A stretch of DNA of 64,000 bases from Micavibrio sp. UBA6139 (GCA_002423285.1 DIVF01000040.1:7891-71890), one strand, 5' to 3'; numbered from the stretch's first letter, positions 52,286 to 62,100 are shown. Translations and numbers: made by a program. Notes: generated by a model not told the origin, from the sequence alone.

Positions 52286-53485
52286 ATGGATTTGCAGACA
52301 GTTTCAATCGATTTGCCGTCCCTTTTGGGCGGGGTTGCCGCCGGAGCTTTGCTGGCCGGGGCCGTTGCCCTGTGGGCGATGTCGCGCCTGACACGCCGCG
52401 CCGATGCACTGCAAAGCCAACTGGGCCATGAACAAGATATGCGCGCCCGTGTGCAGGATGAATTCAAACTTCTGGCGCAGGATGTTTTGAAGGAAAGCCA
52501 GCAGCAATTTCTGGTGCTGGCCGGTGAAAAATTAAAGGCGGCGCAAAATGACGGCGCGCATGATCTGGAAAAGCGCCAAACAGCCATTGCCGAAATGGTA
52601 AAGCCGTTAAAGGCGCATCTGGAAATTCTCGGCAGCACCGTTGAACAGATTAAGGGGACCGATCTGGCCTTGCGTGAAGATTTAAAAAACCTGACCCGCG
52701 AAACCGCCCGCCTGTCTGGCGCATTGCGCGATCCAACGGCACAGGGGCGTTGGGGGGAATATATTCTAGAAGGGTTGATGGAAAATTCCGGCCTGATTAA
52801 GGGTGTGCATTATGTGACCCAAGAAACCATCGCCACCACCGGCCACCGCCCGGATATGATTATCAATCTGAATGATGGTTTGAAGATTGTGGTCGATGCG
52901 AAAACGCCGCTCAATCAGTTCACAGCACTGCTTGAAACAGTGCGCACCGAAGAAGACAGCATCCAGATTATGAAAGACCTGGCCGCACAAGTGCGCAGCC
53001 ATATTCTGGCGCTGTCCAAAAAAGGCTATTGGGAAAATCTTGATGCGGACAGTGTTGATTTCACCGTCCTGTTTCTTCCTTCAGAACCATTATTCAGCAT
53101 GGCGCTGCGCGCCGACCCGACACTGGCCGATCTGGCGGCATCGAAAAATGTCGTGTTGGCTTCGCCCACGTTGATGATGGCACTTTTGCGCGTGGTCAAA
53201 ATGGGCTGGCGTCAGGTTGATCTGGCCAATAACGCGCGTCAGATTTCCGATCAGGGGGCCGTTCTTTACCAACGCCTGACTGTTTTCGCCGGGCATTTGG
53301 AAAAAGTGGGCAAGGGCCTCTCCGGCGCACTGGATGGCTATAACGGTGCTATCGGGTCCTTAAACCGCAACGTCTTTTCCGCCGCCCGTAAATTGCAGGA
53401 TATGGGCGTTCAGGATGGCGGCAAGAAACTGGCTGATCTTTCTGAAATCGAAGACACCCCCCGCCGCCTGACGGGCTCAGAATAA
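52286..53485 (+). CDS. rmuC: RmuC family DNA recombination protein
   Basis: 399 residues from the ATG at 52286 (GGAGAA upstream). N-terminal membrane anchor (SLLGGVAAGALLAGAVAL), coiled-coil, then the RmuC nuclease-like domain with GRWGEYILEGLMENSGL, VDAKTPLNQF and VLFLPSEPLFSMAL. RmuC limits recombination at inverted repeats. Ends in a nested palindrome terminator. Confidence 0.93.
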   Translation: MDLQTVSIDLPSLLGGVAAGALLAGAVALWAMSRLTRRADALQSQLGHEQDMRARVQDEFKLLAQDVLKESQQQFLVLAGEKLKAAQNDGAHDLEKRQTAIAEMVKPLKAHLEILGSTVEQIKGTDLALREDLKNLTRETARLSGALRDPTAQGRWGEYILEGLMENSGLIKGVHYVTQETIATTGHRPDMIINLNDGLKIVVDAKTPLNQFTALLETVRTEEDSIQIMKDLAAQVRSHILALSKKGYWENLDADSVDFTVLFLPSEPLFSMALRADPTLADLAASKNVVLASPTLMMALLRVVKMGWRQVDLANNARQISDQGAVLYQRLTVFAGHLEKVGKGLSGALDGYNGAIGSLNRNVFSAARKLQDMGVQDGGKKLADLSEIEDTPRRLTGSE

Positions 53486-53496
53486 GGGCAAAAGAC

Positions 53497-53533
53497 CGGG
53501 GTAAAGGGGGCGTTGCCCCCTTTAAAACCCTTC
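53497..53533 (+). terminator. Nested G/C palindrome after rmuC
   Basis: GGGGTAAAGGGGGC faces GCCCCCTTTAAAACCC, followed by a T-rich stretch before def. Same design as those after mltA, glnB and glmS. Confidence 0.75.
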
Positions 53534-53573
53534 AAACCTTGCTTTTTTACCCTTCCCGCGATAGGTAGATGTC

Positions 53574-54098
53574 ATGAGCAGCTATAAAATTATCTACGTT
53601 CCCGATCCTGTCTTGAAAACCGTGGCACAGCCGGTTGTGCGCGTGGATGATGTTATCCGCGCACAATTTGATGGCATGCTGGCCACCATGTATGACGCGC
53701 CGGGCATTGGTCTGGCCGCGAACCAGGTCAATATGTTGAACCGGGTTATCGTCATGGACATGTCGGTGCGCGAAGACAGCGAAGAACGCACACCGATTTT
53801 CATGGCTAATCCAGAAATCATCTGGGAATCTGAAGAGCCAAGCGTGATGGAAGAGGGCTGCCTTTCCATTCCCGGCCAATTCGCAGAAGTGACACGGCCC
53901 GCGAAAGTGCGCGTGAAATATTTGGACTACAACAACGCCGAACAGGAAATGGAAGCTGAAGGATTGCTGTCGCACTGCGTCCAGCACGAAATCGACCATT
54001 TGAACGGTGTGTTGTTTGTTGATTATCTGTCGATGTTAAAGCGCAATATGATGTTGAAGCGTGTCGCCAAGATGATCAAAGACCAGTCAGTCCTTTGA
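53574..54098 (+). CDS. def: Peptide deformylase
   Basis: 174 residues. All three motifs are intact: GIGLAA at 44-49, EGCLSIP at 94-100 with metal-binding Cys96, and HEIDH at 138-142. It removes the formyl group from nascent proteins. One base separates it from fmt, forming the common def-fmt operon. Confidence 0.97.
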   Translation: MSSYKIIYVPDPVLKTVAQPVVRVDDVIRAQFDGMLATMYDAPGIGLAANQVNMLNRVIVMDMSVREDSEERTPIFMANPEIIWESEEPSVMEEGCLSIPGQFAEVTRPAKVRVKYLDYNNAEQEMEAEGLLSHCVQHEIDHLNGVLFVDYLSMLKRNMMLKRVAKMIKDQSVL

Positions 54099-54099
54099 T

Positions 54100-55050
54100 A
54101 TGATGCAAAGACCCTTAAAAATCGTCTTTATGGGCACGCCGGATTTTGCGGCGGCCGCGTTGCAGGCTATTTTGGGAACACACCACGAAGTTCTTTGCGT
54201 TTATTCGCAACCCCCCCGTCCAAAGGGGCGCGGTCAAGCGCTTCAAAAATCCCCTGTTCATGAAATGGCCGAAGCCGCCGGCATTCCGGTACGCACGCCA
54301 CTCTCCTTTAAGCGTGATCCTGATGTGGTGGATGAATTTGTCGCGTTGAAGGCGGATATTGCGGTGGTGGCCGCCTATGGTTTGATTTTGCCGCAATCAG
54401 TTCTGGATGCGCCGCGTTATGGGTGCGTGAATATTCATGCTTCGATCCTGCCGCGCTGGCGCGGGGCGTCACCCATTCAACGTGCCATCTGGTCGGGGGA
54501 CGCCGAAACGGGTATTACCTTGATGCGGATGGAAGCGGGGCTTGATACAGGCCCCATCATTGAAATTCAAAAAACCCCGATTGGGCCTGATACAACGATG
54601 CCCGCGCTGCACGACACGCTGAAAGATCTTGGCGGGGCGATGATTGTGCCGTTTTTGGAACGCTTATCCTTGTGGAATAAAATTGAATCAACACCGCAAG
54701 ATGATTCCCTGTCCTGTTACGCGCCGCTTTTGTCCAAGGATGATGGGCGGATTGATTGGGGATTGGGCGCAGATGCGATTGACCGTCAAATTCGTGCCCT
54801 GAACCCATGGCCGGGTGTGTGGACGCACACGGCAGAAGGGGTTCGCCTGAAAATTCTGGCGGCGAAAATTGATGTGGTGGATGGCGCGCATGTACCGGGC
54901 ACCATTCTGGATAAGGGCTTAATCGCCTGTGGTGAGGGCAGCGCATTGCGTTTGATCCGCCTGCAACCCGATAACGGCAAGCCAATGGATGCCGCCGCCG
55001 CGCAAAATGGTGGTTATTTAAGGCCCGGCGCAATTCTGCTCACGATGTGA
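54100..55050 (+). CDS. fmt: Methionyl-tRNA formyltransferase
   Basis: 316 residues. MGTPDFAAAAL at the N-terminus, HASILPRWRGASPIQRAI with the catalytic region and TGITLMRMEAGLDTGPI, then the C-terminal tRNA-binding domain (NPWPGVWT). It formylates initiator Met-tRNA. The last 37 bases are overlapped on the other strand by the SprT-like gene. Confidence 0.96.
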   Translation: MMQRPLKIVFMGTPDFAAAALQAILGTHHEVLCVYSQPPRPKGRGQALQKSPVHEMAEAAGIPVRTPLSFKRDPDVVDEFVALKADIAVVAAYGLILPQSVLDAPRYGCVNIHASILPRWRGASPIQRAIWSGDAETGITLMRMEAGLDTGPIIEIQKTPIGPDTTMPALHDTLKDLGGAMIVPFLERLSLWNKIESTPQDDSLSCYAPLLSKDDGRIDWGLGADAIDRQIRALNPWPGVWTHTAEGVRLKILAAKIDVVDGAHVPGTILDKGLIACGEGSALRLIRLQPDNGKPMDAAAAQNGGYLRPGAILLTM

Positions 55051-55823
55051 GCGCGTTGCTTTTTTTGCAATGAATTGAAGATTATTTTCAGCGCAGGCAG
55101 TGATTCCAGCGGCGCCACCGCAATCCCTGAATCAATCATCCGCTTTTCCAAATCATTGGCCGCATAATGACGGTACTGCGCCGACAGGCAGATCAGTGTG
55201 CGGGTAAAACTTGGCCCGTGGTGAACATTCGTTTTATTTTTATTGATATGGTGATCCAGCGCATGGGCCAGTTCGTGCAGCAGGACGGATAATCTTTTTT
55301 CCCGCATCTCAATGGTGTGGGTTGAGGACAGATAGTAATTATATTCCTGCACGTCCTCACGCGCCTTTTTGTAACGGAAGGACGGGGTCTTCATGCCGAA
55401 ATCATTCGAAACCGTTTGTAAAACCCGCACCATTTTATCGACGCCGAGCGTGATGTCGTTATTGCCCGTGTTACGGGATTCCCAATCATAGACATGCTGG
55501 CGTTGTGCATCATGGGTGAAATGGTCGTTGTTTCTTGGTGGATGGCCGATTTTACGCTGGGTATTAAACCGCGTTGCGGCCGCCCCCAGGCTGCGGCAAA
55601 CGGACCCATCCAGCATGGTGCGTCTTCCGGCTGGAATCCAGCCCACCAGATAAATCGGGCCCGATTTCAGGCCCGCACGATCCGCATAAAGGGCCGGGAT
55701 TTCGGCGCAAGCGAGGGTCGCCCCGGTGATGGGGTCACAATAGTCGCGCAAAATGGTCAATGCCTTTGGCGCGACAGAGGCCGTATTGAAGCGTTGCTTC
55801 AGTGATGGCTCTTTTGTTTTCAT
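55014..55823 (-). CDS. SprT-like zinc metallopeptidase-type protein
   Basis: 269 residues. LLHELAHALDHH carries HELAH at 183-187, and a downstream HHGPSF at 201-206 supplies a further His, as in SprT-like proteins. No signal peptide, so it is cytosolic. The N-terminal 120 residues are unfamiliar. Its C-terminal codons overlap the end of fmt on the opposite strand. Substrate unknown; SprT/Spartan relatives cut DNA-protein crosslinks, but that function is not implied by the motif alone. Confidence 0.7.
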   Translation of the reverse strand: MKTKEPSLKQRFNTASVAPKALTILRDYCDPITGATLACAEIPALYADRAGLKSGPIYLVGWIPAGRRTMLDGSVCRSLGAAATRFNTQRKIGHPPRNNDHFTHDAQRQHVYDWESRNTGNNDITLGVDKMVRVLQTVSNDFGMKTPSFRYKKAREDVQEYNYYLSSTHTIEMREKRLSVLLHELAHALDHHINKNKTNVHHGPSFTRTLICLSAQYRHYAANDLEKRMIDSGIAVAPLESLPALKIIFNSLQKKQRAHIVSRIAPGLK

Positions 55824-55890
55824 ATTCGATATGCTATTCCCAGACGACTATTTTTAGCCTTTTTTTTAGTAGAAGCGATCGACGGACAAA

Positions 55891-56667
55891 ATGCAACGCT
55901 GGAAACTCATCATTGAATATTGCGGCGCGGGATACGCCGGTTGGCAGCGGCAAGCACAGGGCGTGCCCTCAACCCAACAAGCTATCGAAGACGCAATTTT
56001 TGCCTTTTGCCAGCAACGCATTACGATTCAAGCGGCCGGGCGTACTGATACGGGCGTGCATGCGCGGGGCCAGGTGGCGCATTTTGATCTCGATTACGGT
56101 ACACGGTCCTTAAGCGAACATGATCTTTTAATGGCCCTGAATGCGCATTTGCGCCCGCAACCGATTGCGATTCTTTCGGCAGAAAAAGTCACTGAAGAAT
56201 TCCACGCGCGGTTTGGCGCGACCAATAAACTTTATTGCTACCGTATCTTAAACCGCAACGCCCCGGCAGCGATTGAAGATGGCCGCGTCTGGTTTGTGCG
56301 TCGGAAACTGGATGTTGATTTGATGCGTGAAGGGGCAAAACATCTTTTGGGCCGTCATGATTTTACAACCTATCGATCCACTGATTGCCAGGCGAAATCA
56401 CCGATCCGCACGTTGGACCGTTTGGATATTGAGGTTATGCCCTATGATGAACAAGGTGGGCGCGAGATTCGCTTCTATGTGGAGGGGAAATCTTTCCTTC
56501 ACCATCAAGTGCGTAATATGGTGGGCACATTGGAGTTGGTGGGGGCCGGGAAATGGATGCCGGATGATGTGAAAACCGCGCTGGAAGCCTGCGACCGCAC
56601 CAAGGGCGGGCCGACTTGTGTTCCAGATGGTCTTTATCTGATGCGCGTTGATTACGATTTGAAATAA
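55891..56667 (+). CDS. truA: tRNA pseudouridine(38-40) synthase TruA
   Basis: 258 residues. AAGRTDTGVHARGQ includes the catalytic Asp, and ATNKLYCYRI and SFLHHQVRNMVGTL are TruA hallmarks. It makes pseudouridine at positions 38-40 of the tRNA anticodon stem. The end overlaps convergent dapE by 16 bases. Confidence 0.96.
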   Translation: MQRWKLIIEYCGAGYAGWQRQAQGVPSTQQAIEDAIFAFCQQRITIQAAGRTDTGVHARGQVAHFDLDYGTRSLSEHDLLMALNAHLRPQPIAILSAEKVTEEFHARFGATNKLYCYRILNRNAPAAIEDGRVWFVRRKLDVDLMREGAKHLLGRHDFTTYRSTDCQAKSPIRTLDRLDIEVMPYDEQGGREIRFYVEGKSFLHHQVRNMVGTLELVGAGKWMPDDVKTALEACDRTKGGPTCVPDGLYLMRVDYDLK

Positions 56668-57764
56668 CGCTTCAGAATTTCAGCATAAATTTTTTGTAAG
56701 TTTTGCAGGTCTTTGACTGCGATGCATTCATCGAATTTATGAATGGTTTCATTGATCAGACCGCATTCCACAACCGGGCAATAGCGTGTCACAAACCGTG
56801 CATCCGATGTGCCGCCGCTGGTGGAAAATTTCGGGGTGCGCCCGGTCACGGCCTGAACAGCATCACGCACCAGATCGGTGAAGTCACCGGGTTGCGTCAG
56901 GAAACTTTCCGCTCCGCAATGTAGTTTCAAATCATAGTCAGGACCAACCAGGTCCAAAAGATCGCGCAGTTCAGTTTCCAGCTTTTCTGCACTCCACAGA
57001 TCATTAAAGCGGATATTGAATTTTGCGCTCGCTTGACCGGGGATGACGTTATCCGCCGTGTTGCCGACATGAATATTGGTGACTTGCAATGTCGAAGGTC
57101 CGAAATGATCAGACCCCTCATCCAGCACGTTACTGCTCAGCGCATCAATCATCTGCGCCAGTTTGGGGATGGGGTTATAGGCACGGTCAGGATAGGCAAC
57201 ATGTCCTTGAATCCCTGTAATGGTCAGGGTTCCAGACAGCGACCCGCGCCGCCCGATTTTAATTTCATCTCCCAATGCCACCGGGTTTGTTGGCTCCCCC
57301 ACCACGGCAACATCGGGTGTGTGGCCATTTTCTGCCATCCATTCCAGAATTTTAACTGTGCCATTAATAGCTGGCCCCTCTTCATCGCCTGTAATAATCA
57401 GGCTGATGGACCCGCTTGTTTGTTCCGGTGGGATGGCGGCGATGAAGGCAGCGATATTGCCTTTCATATCGGCTGCGCCGCGCCCATACATAACCCCGTC
57501 ATGAATTTCAGCCGCAAAGGGCGGGTATGTCCAGCGGGTTAAATCACCCGGCGGTACAACATCAGTATGCCCGGCGAAGGAGAGATGGGGGCCCGTGGTC
57601 CCGCGCCGCGCGAACAGGTTCTCAATGTCACCAAATTTTAGTTTTGTGCAGGCAAACCCCAGCGGTTCCAACGCTGCGATAACCACATCAATCGCCCCCG
57701 CATCGGCGGGTGTTACGCTTTCACATTGAATCAATTTTTGTGCTAATGCGACACCATCAATCAT
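56652..57764 (-). CDS. dapE: Succinyl-diaminopimelate desuccinylase
   Basis: 370 residues of the M20 dizinc family. SFAGHTDVVPPGD and TGDEEGPAINGT hold metal ligands and the general base; GGTSDARF is typical of DapE. It makes LL-diaminopimelate from the succinylated form. It lies 69 bp downstream of dapD on the same strand. Confidence 0.95.
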   Translation of the reverse strand: MIDGVALAQKLIQCESVTPADAGAIDVVIAALEPLGFACTKLKFGDIENLFARRGTTGPHLSFAGHTDVVPPGDLTRWTYPPFAAEIHDGVMYGRGAADMKGNIAAFIAAIPPEQTSGSISLIITGDEEGPAINGTVKILEWMAENGHTPDVAVVGEPTNPVALGDEIKIGRRGSLSGTLTITGIQGHVAYPDRAYNPIPKLAQMIDALSSNVLDEGSDHFGPSTLQVTNIHVGNTADNVIPGQASAKFNIRFNDLWSAEKLETELRDLLDLVGPDYDLKLHCGAESFLTQPGDFTDLVRDAVQAVTGRTPKFSTSGGTSDARFVTRYCPVVECGLINETIHKFDECIAVKDLQNLQKIYAEILKRYFKS

Positions 57765-57833
57765 ATAAAAATCTTTCTTAAAAAAAAATCAGGTAAGGGG
57801 GCGATATTCCTCTTTAAAACCCTATTAAATTTC

Positions 57834-58673
57834 TTATGCACGCAGTAACTCATTAATCGAAGTTTTAGAACGTGTTTTTTCATCAACGCGTTTTACAATG
57901 ACAGCGCAAGCCAGCGATGGCCCACCATTGGCGGCGGGCAAGGTACCGGGAACCACAACGCTATAGGCCGGAACGCGGCCCATGAAAATTTCACCTGTGT
58001 CACGATCAACAATTTTGGTCGATGCACCAAGGAAAACACCCATGGACAGAACCGCGCCTGTTTCAACACGAACGCCTTCGGCCACTTCACTGCGCGCCCC
58101 AATGAACACATTGTCTTCGATAATGACGGGGTCGGCTTGCAAGGGCTCCAAAACCCCGCCAATGCCAACGCCACCGGAAATATGACAGTTCTTGCCAATT
58201 TGAGCACAGGAGCCAACCGTGGACCATGTATCAATCATGGTGCCCTCACCGACATACGCCCCGACATTGATAAAGCACGGCATCAACACGGCATTTTTTG
58301 CGACGTGAGCGGAATGGCGAACGATTGCACCGGGTACGGCGCGAAACCCTGCGGCATGAAAATCATCATGATCCCAGTCATGGAATTTTGAATCGACTTT
58401 ATCCCACCACGATGCGCCGCCCGGACCACCGGAAATGGCCCGCATCGGGTTCAAGCGGAAGGAAAGCAGAACCGCCTTTTTCAACCATTGCTGCACCACC
58501 CAGCCACCCTGTTCATAGGCAGCGACGCGCAGCGTCCCACTGTCCAGCAGTTGAAGCGCTTGGCTGACGGCATCGCGCAGCGGTCCGGTTGTATCCGGGC
58601 CCAGCGTGTCGCGCATATCCCATGCGGTGTTCAGGGTGTTTTCAAGATCGGCGTGTTTCAATGTGTCTGTCAT
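57834..58673 (-). CDS. dapD: Tetrahydrodipicolinate N-succinyltransferase
   Basis: 279 residues from the ATG at 58673; the longer open frame upstream runs into the divergent gene and is unlikely. RLNPMRAI and the left-handed beta-helix hexapeptides (NVGAYVGEGTMIDTWSTVGS, GGVGIGGVLEP, GARSEVAEG) match DapD. It supplies the substrate pathway for dapE; both serve lysine and peptidoglycan synthesis. Confidence 0.96.
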   Translation of the reverse strand: MTDTLKHADLENTLNTAWDMRDTLGPDTTGPLRDAVSQALQLLDSGTLRVAAYEQGGWVVQQWLKKAVLLSFRLNPMRAISGGPGGASWWDKVDSKFHDWDHDDFHAAGFRAVPGAIVRHSAHVAKNAVLMPCFINVGAYVGEGTMIDTWSTVGSCAQIGKNCHISGGVGIGGVLEPLQADPVIIEDNVFIGARSEVAEGVRVETGAVLSMGVFLGASTKIVDRDTGEIFMGRVPAYSVVVPGTLPAANGGPSLACAVIVKRVDEKTRSKTSINELLRA

Positions 58674-58733
58674 GATGGTATAAACATGACGGAATTTAAG
58701 CCGATTGCAACACCGAAAAATTGAGCATCTGTC

Positions 58734-59672
58734 ATGCAATGTACCATTGAATGGAACGGAATGGATCTGGCGACGTGGTCGGGGTATTTTAACCCGCTGC
58801 GCCGTTCCACGCTGCTGCAATGCTATGACTATGCCCGCGCTGTGGCACCCATCTATGGCCAGCGCCCGCGCTGGGGGTTGATCCGCATTGACGGGAAAGA
58901 GGCCGGGATTGTGCAGATGATGGAGGCAAAGTTTATGGGCCTTCATGCCTTCACCATCGACCGGGGGCCGTTATGGTTTGTCGGGTTTGGCGGGGTTGCC
59001 CATATTCGCATTGTTTTTGATGAGCTGAACCGGCAATTCCCGCGCCGTTTTGGCCGCCGCCGCCGGGTGATCCCGGAAATCACCGAATCCCCAACTGTTG
59101 CGGGCCTGTTAAAACAGGCCGGTTTTGAAAAAACCGGGCCGCAATACACAACGGCGTGGCTGGATCTGACCCAAAGCGAAGAAGATTTGCGCCGCAATTT
59201 AAAGGGCAACTGGCGCAATTATTTGAAGAAGGTTGAAGGCGGTCCCTTACAAATCGTCTGGGACGATCCGGCGGGATATTTGCCGTGGTTGGTGCAGACC
59301 TATCAGGCGGACCAGATCATGCGCGGCTATCCTGGCCCGAAACCCCGTATTATGACAGCCCTTGGAAAAACGTTTGCTGCGAAGGATCAATTAGTGATTG
59401 GCCGCGCCTTACTGGATAATCGCGCGGTGGCAGCTATCCTCATTTTATGTCATGGTTGCTCGGCGACATACCAAATCGGGTGGAGCGATGAAGAGGGCCG
59501 GAAACATGGCGGGCATTATCGGCTTTTATGGTCAGTGCTCGAGCAGTTAAAAGCCAAGAATATTACGGATTTAGATTTAGGAGGCATAAATGATGACAGC
59601 GCAACAGGCGTATCCGCGTTCAAAGACGGCATGGGGGGTACGCGCGTCACACTTACCGGCCTCTATTCGTAA
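58734..59672 (+). CDS. FemAB/GNAT-like acyltransferase family protein
   Basis: 312 residues. Two GNAT-like lobes: an N-terminal half with WGLIRIDGKEAGIVQMMEA, a middle LTQSEEDLRRNLKGNWRNYLKK typical of FemAB-like proteins, and a C-terminal HYRLLWSVLEQLKAKNITDLDLGG. FemAB enzymes add amino acids to peptidoglycan; these single bacterial relatives are often of unknown substrate. Its last 83 bases overlap the next gene in another frame. Confidence 0.75.
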   Translation: MQCTIEWNGMDLATWSGYFNPLRRSTLLQCYDYARAVAPIYGQRPRWGLIRIDGKEAGIVQMMEAKFMGLHAFTIDRGPLWFVGFGGVAHIRIVFDELNRQFPRRFGRRRRVIPEITESPTVAGLLKQAGFEKTGPQYTTAWLDLTQSEEDLRRNLKGNWRNYLKKVEGGPLQIVWDDPAGYLPWLVQTYQADQIMRGYPGPKPRIMTALGKTFAAKDQLVIGRALLDNRAVAAILILCHGCSATYQIGWSDEEGRKHGGHYRLLWSVLEQLKAKNITDLDLGGINDDSATGVSAFKDGMGGTRVTLTGLYS

Positions 59673-60627
59673 CGCGACCCTTATCGCTGCATTGATGGTG
59701 CCCGCGTTGGTTGGCCCGGTTATGGCGGCTGAAAAAGCGCCCTCTGAAAAAAGTCATAAGATGATTTATGAAGTTTACGCGGGCGGCATCAATGCCGTGT
59801 CAGCGGAGCTGGACCTTGATTACGCGAAAAAGGGTCGTTACGACATCGCCTTAACCGCTTTTACAAAAGGGTTTCTTGGCACATTGGCCCCGTGGAAGGG
59901 CATGTTTGAAACGCAAGGCTGGCGTAATACGGCCGGTATTGATCAACCTGAAATTCACCGTTCCATCGCCACATGGCGCGGCGAGGACGAGGTGAAGGAA
60001 TATAGCTATAACCGTAAGGGTGATTTCGTTTCTTATAAAATCACCGATACAGAAAACAAGGCCGATAACCAGCAGCCTGATGCTGAACTGACCCTCGGCA
60101 CAACCGATGCCCTGACCGCGACATTATATGCGATGCAAACAATCGGTAAGGGCGGCAGCTGCGAAGGGACAACAGAAATTTTTGATGGCTCGCGCCGCTT
60201 CCAATTGACCTTCCGCTTCGAAGCCGATGAAGAGCTGACCCGTAGCCGCTACAACGTCTATGAGGGCCCATCACAACGCTGTGTCGCTGAGGTAACCCCG
60301 GCGGGTGGTAAATGGCATGATAAGCCGCGCGGCTGGCTCTCAATCCAGGAACAAGGTCGCCAGAACGGTTCCCTGCCAACGGTGTGGTTTGCAAAGGTGG
60401 ATGAAAACGGCCCGGCTGTACCCGTCAAAATCCGCATCAAGAGCGATTATGGCGCGATGTTCATGCATCTGGTGAATTACACCAACGGCGAAGCCTTCAT
60501 GACCGCTGACGTCATGGAAGGCATCCGCAAGGATAACGCTGAAGAAGCTGCAAAGGCCGGTGAGGCTGTACCTGCTGACCAGCCCGCCCCGGTACACGCA
60601 GAAAACACCGTAAAAACAAACGATTAG
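59590..60627 (+). CDS. DUF3108 exported protein
   Basis: 345 residues. AGGAGG stands six bases before the ATG, inside the upstream gene, which makes this start secure despite an 83-base overlap. The signal peptide ends at PVMAA (near residue 47), preceded by an unusually long N-region. The mature part begins YEVYAGGINAVSAELDLD and has GFLGTLAPWKGMFETQGW, the DUF3108 pattern of periplasmic beta-rich proteins. Function unknown. Confidence 0.8.
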   Translation: MMTAQQAYPRSKTAWGVRASHLPASIRNATLIAALMVPALVGPVMAAEKAPSEKSHKMIYEVYAGGINAVSAELDLDYAKKGRYDIALTAFTKGFLGTLAPWKGMFETQGWRNTAGIDQPEIHRSIATWRGEDEVKEYSYNRKGDFVSYKITDTENKADNQQPDAELTLGTTDALTATLYAMQTIGKGGSCEGTTEIFDGSRRFQLTFRFEADEELTRSRYNVYEGPSQRCVAEVTPAGGKWHDKPRGWLSIQEQGRQNGSLPTVWFAKVDENGPAVPVKIRIKSDYGAMFMHLVNYTNGEAFMTADVMEGIRKDNAEEAAKAGEAVPADQPAPVHAENTVKTND

Positions 60628-60629
60628 GG

Positions 60630-60659
60630 CATAAAGGCTCTGATCGCGAGCCTTTTATG
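60630..60659. terminator. Terminator after the DUF3108 gene
   Basis: ATAAAGGCTC and GAGCCTTTTAT form a symmetric stem with a 7-base loop. Confidence 0.75.
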
Positions 60660-60758
60660 ACCTAAACCCCTTGTAACGCCCTGCAATATGATGTGAATTG
60701 CGGAAACGCGCAATTTTGCGATGATCCGTGACGGATTTTTGACCGGAGTTATTACGCT

Positions 60759-62099
60759 ATGACCACAACACCATTAGCCTGTGTCATCCTGACCGCCGGG
60801 CAGGGCAAACGGATGAAATCCACCCTGCCAAAGGTGATGCACAATATTGCCGGGCAACCGATGATCAAATGGTTGTTGCGCAGCGTCGAACAACTGAATC
60901 CCGAAAAAATTATTGTCGTCACCGCCCCCGATGCGATTGCCGTGGCGCAGGCTGTGAAGCCGCACATGACCGTTGTTCAGCAAAAACCAATGGGCACAGG
61001 CGATGCCGTGCGTGCCGCCCTGCCGATGCTGGAAGGCTTTAAGGGCGATGTTTTGATTTTGCTTGGCGACATGCCGCTGCTCTCCGCCGGGATGATGCAG
61101 GGCTTGATTGAAACCCGCAATCACAATGCCAATACGGGTTTATCGGTTTTGGGCGTTGAATATAAAAACCCGCCGGCCTTTGGCCGTCTGGTCATGAATG
61201 CCGACAAGACCTTGAAAAAAATCGTCGAAGACCGCGATGCGACCGATGAGGAACGCAGTATCAAGCTATGCAATACAGGGGCCTTCTGTGTTGATGGGGC
61301 GCGTCTGGCCGGATGGTTGAATCGCCTTGATAACAAAAATGCCCAAGGTGAATATTACATCACCGATCTGCCGCAAATTGCCGCCGCCGATGGTTTGGCA
61401 TCACGCGTTTGCGTTTTGTTTGATGCGGATGAAGTTTTGGGTGTGAATTCCCGACCTGATCTGGCCGTGGTTGAGGCGGCCTTGCAAAAACGCCTGCGTA
61501 AAAAGGCGATGGAAAACGGTGCGACCATGACCGATCCGAATTCGGTTTTCTTGTCCTATGACACCGTCATTGGCCGCGATGTTGAAATCGGACCCAACGT
61601 GGTCTTTGGCCCCGGTGTTGTCGTGGCCGATAACGTCACCATTTTGCCCTTCTGCCATATTGAAGGGGCGAAGATTGATTCCGGCTGCACCATCGGCCCC
61701 TTCGCCCGCCTGCGTCCCGGCACGCATCTATGGCCAAAGGTAAAAATCGGCAATTTCGTTGAGGTCAAAAACTCCCTCCTCCATGAAGGGGTCAAGGCCA
61801 ATCACCTGTCTTATATCGGCGACGCCGAAGTCGGCGCGGGCACCAATTTCTCCTGCGGTGCCATCACCGCCAATTATGACGGCTTCGAAAAACACAAAAC
61901 CACCATCGGTGAAAACGCGATGATTGGCAGCAATGTCAATCTGGTTGCGCCTGTCACGATTGGTGATGGGGCATACATCGCCGCCGGGTCGACCATTACC
62001 AAAGATGTCGCACCCGATTCATTGGCCGTTGAGCGTGCAGATACGCGTCAGGTTGATGGTTGGGCCACAAAGAATCGTAAAAGAAAGAGCGTGAAATAA
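60759..62099 (+). CDS. glmU: Bifunctional GlcN-1-P acetyltransferase / GlcNAc-1-P uridyltransferase
   Basis: 446 residues. The uridyltransferase domain starts LTAGQGKRMKSTLPKVMHNI; ILLGDMPLL and YYITDLPQI follow. The C-terminal beta-helix acetyltransferase domain has LRPGTHLWPKVKIGNFVEVKNS and YDGFEKHKT. It makes UDP-GlcNAc. Only one base separates its stop from the glmS start. Confidence 0.97.
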   Translation: MTTTPLACVILTAGQGKRMKSTLPKVMHNIAGQPMIKWLLRSVEQLNPEKIIVVTAPDAIAVAQAVKPHMTVVQQKPMGTGDAVRAALPMLEGFKGDVLILLGDMPLLSAGMMQGLIETRNHNANTGLSVLGVEYKNPPAFGRLVMNADKTLKKIVEDRDATDEERSIKLCNTGAFCVDGARLAGWLNRLDNKNAQGEYYITDLPQIAAADGLASRVCVLFDADEVLGVNSRPDLAVVEAALQKRLRKKAMENGATMTDPNSVFLSYDTVIGRDVEIGPNVVFGPGVVVADNVTILPFCHIEGAKIDSGCTIGPFARLRPGTHLWPKVKIGNFVEVKNSLLHEGVKANHLSYIGDAEVGAGTNFSCGAITANYDGFEKHKTTIGENAMIGSNVNLVAPVTIGDGAYIAAGSTITKDVAPDSLAVERADTRQVDGWATKNRKRKSVK

Positions 62100-62100
62100 T

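Noticed and set aside
58674..58946. N-terminal extension of dapD
   Set aside because: It would run through the divergent FemAB-like gene start; the DapD family N-terminus fits the ATG at 58673.
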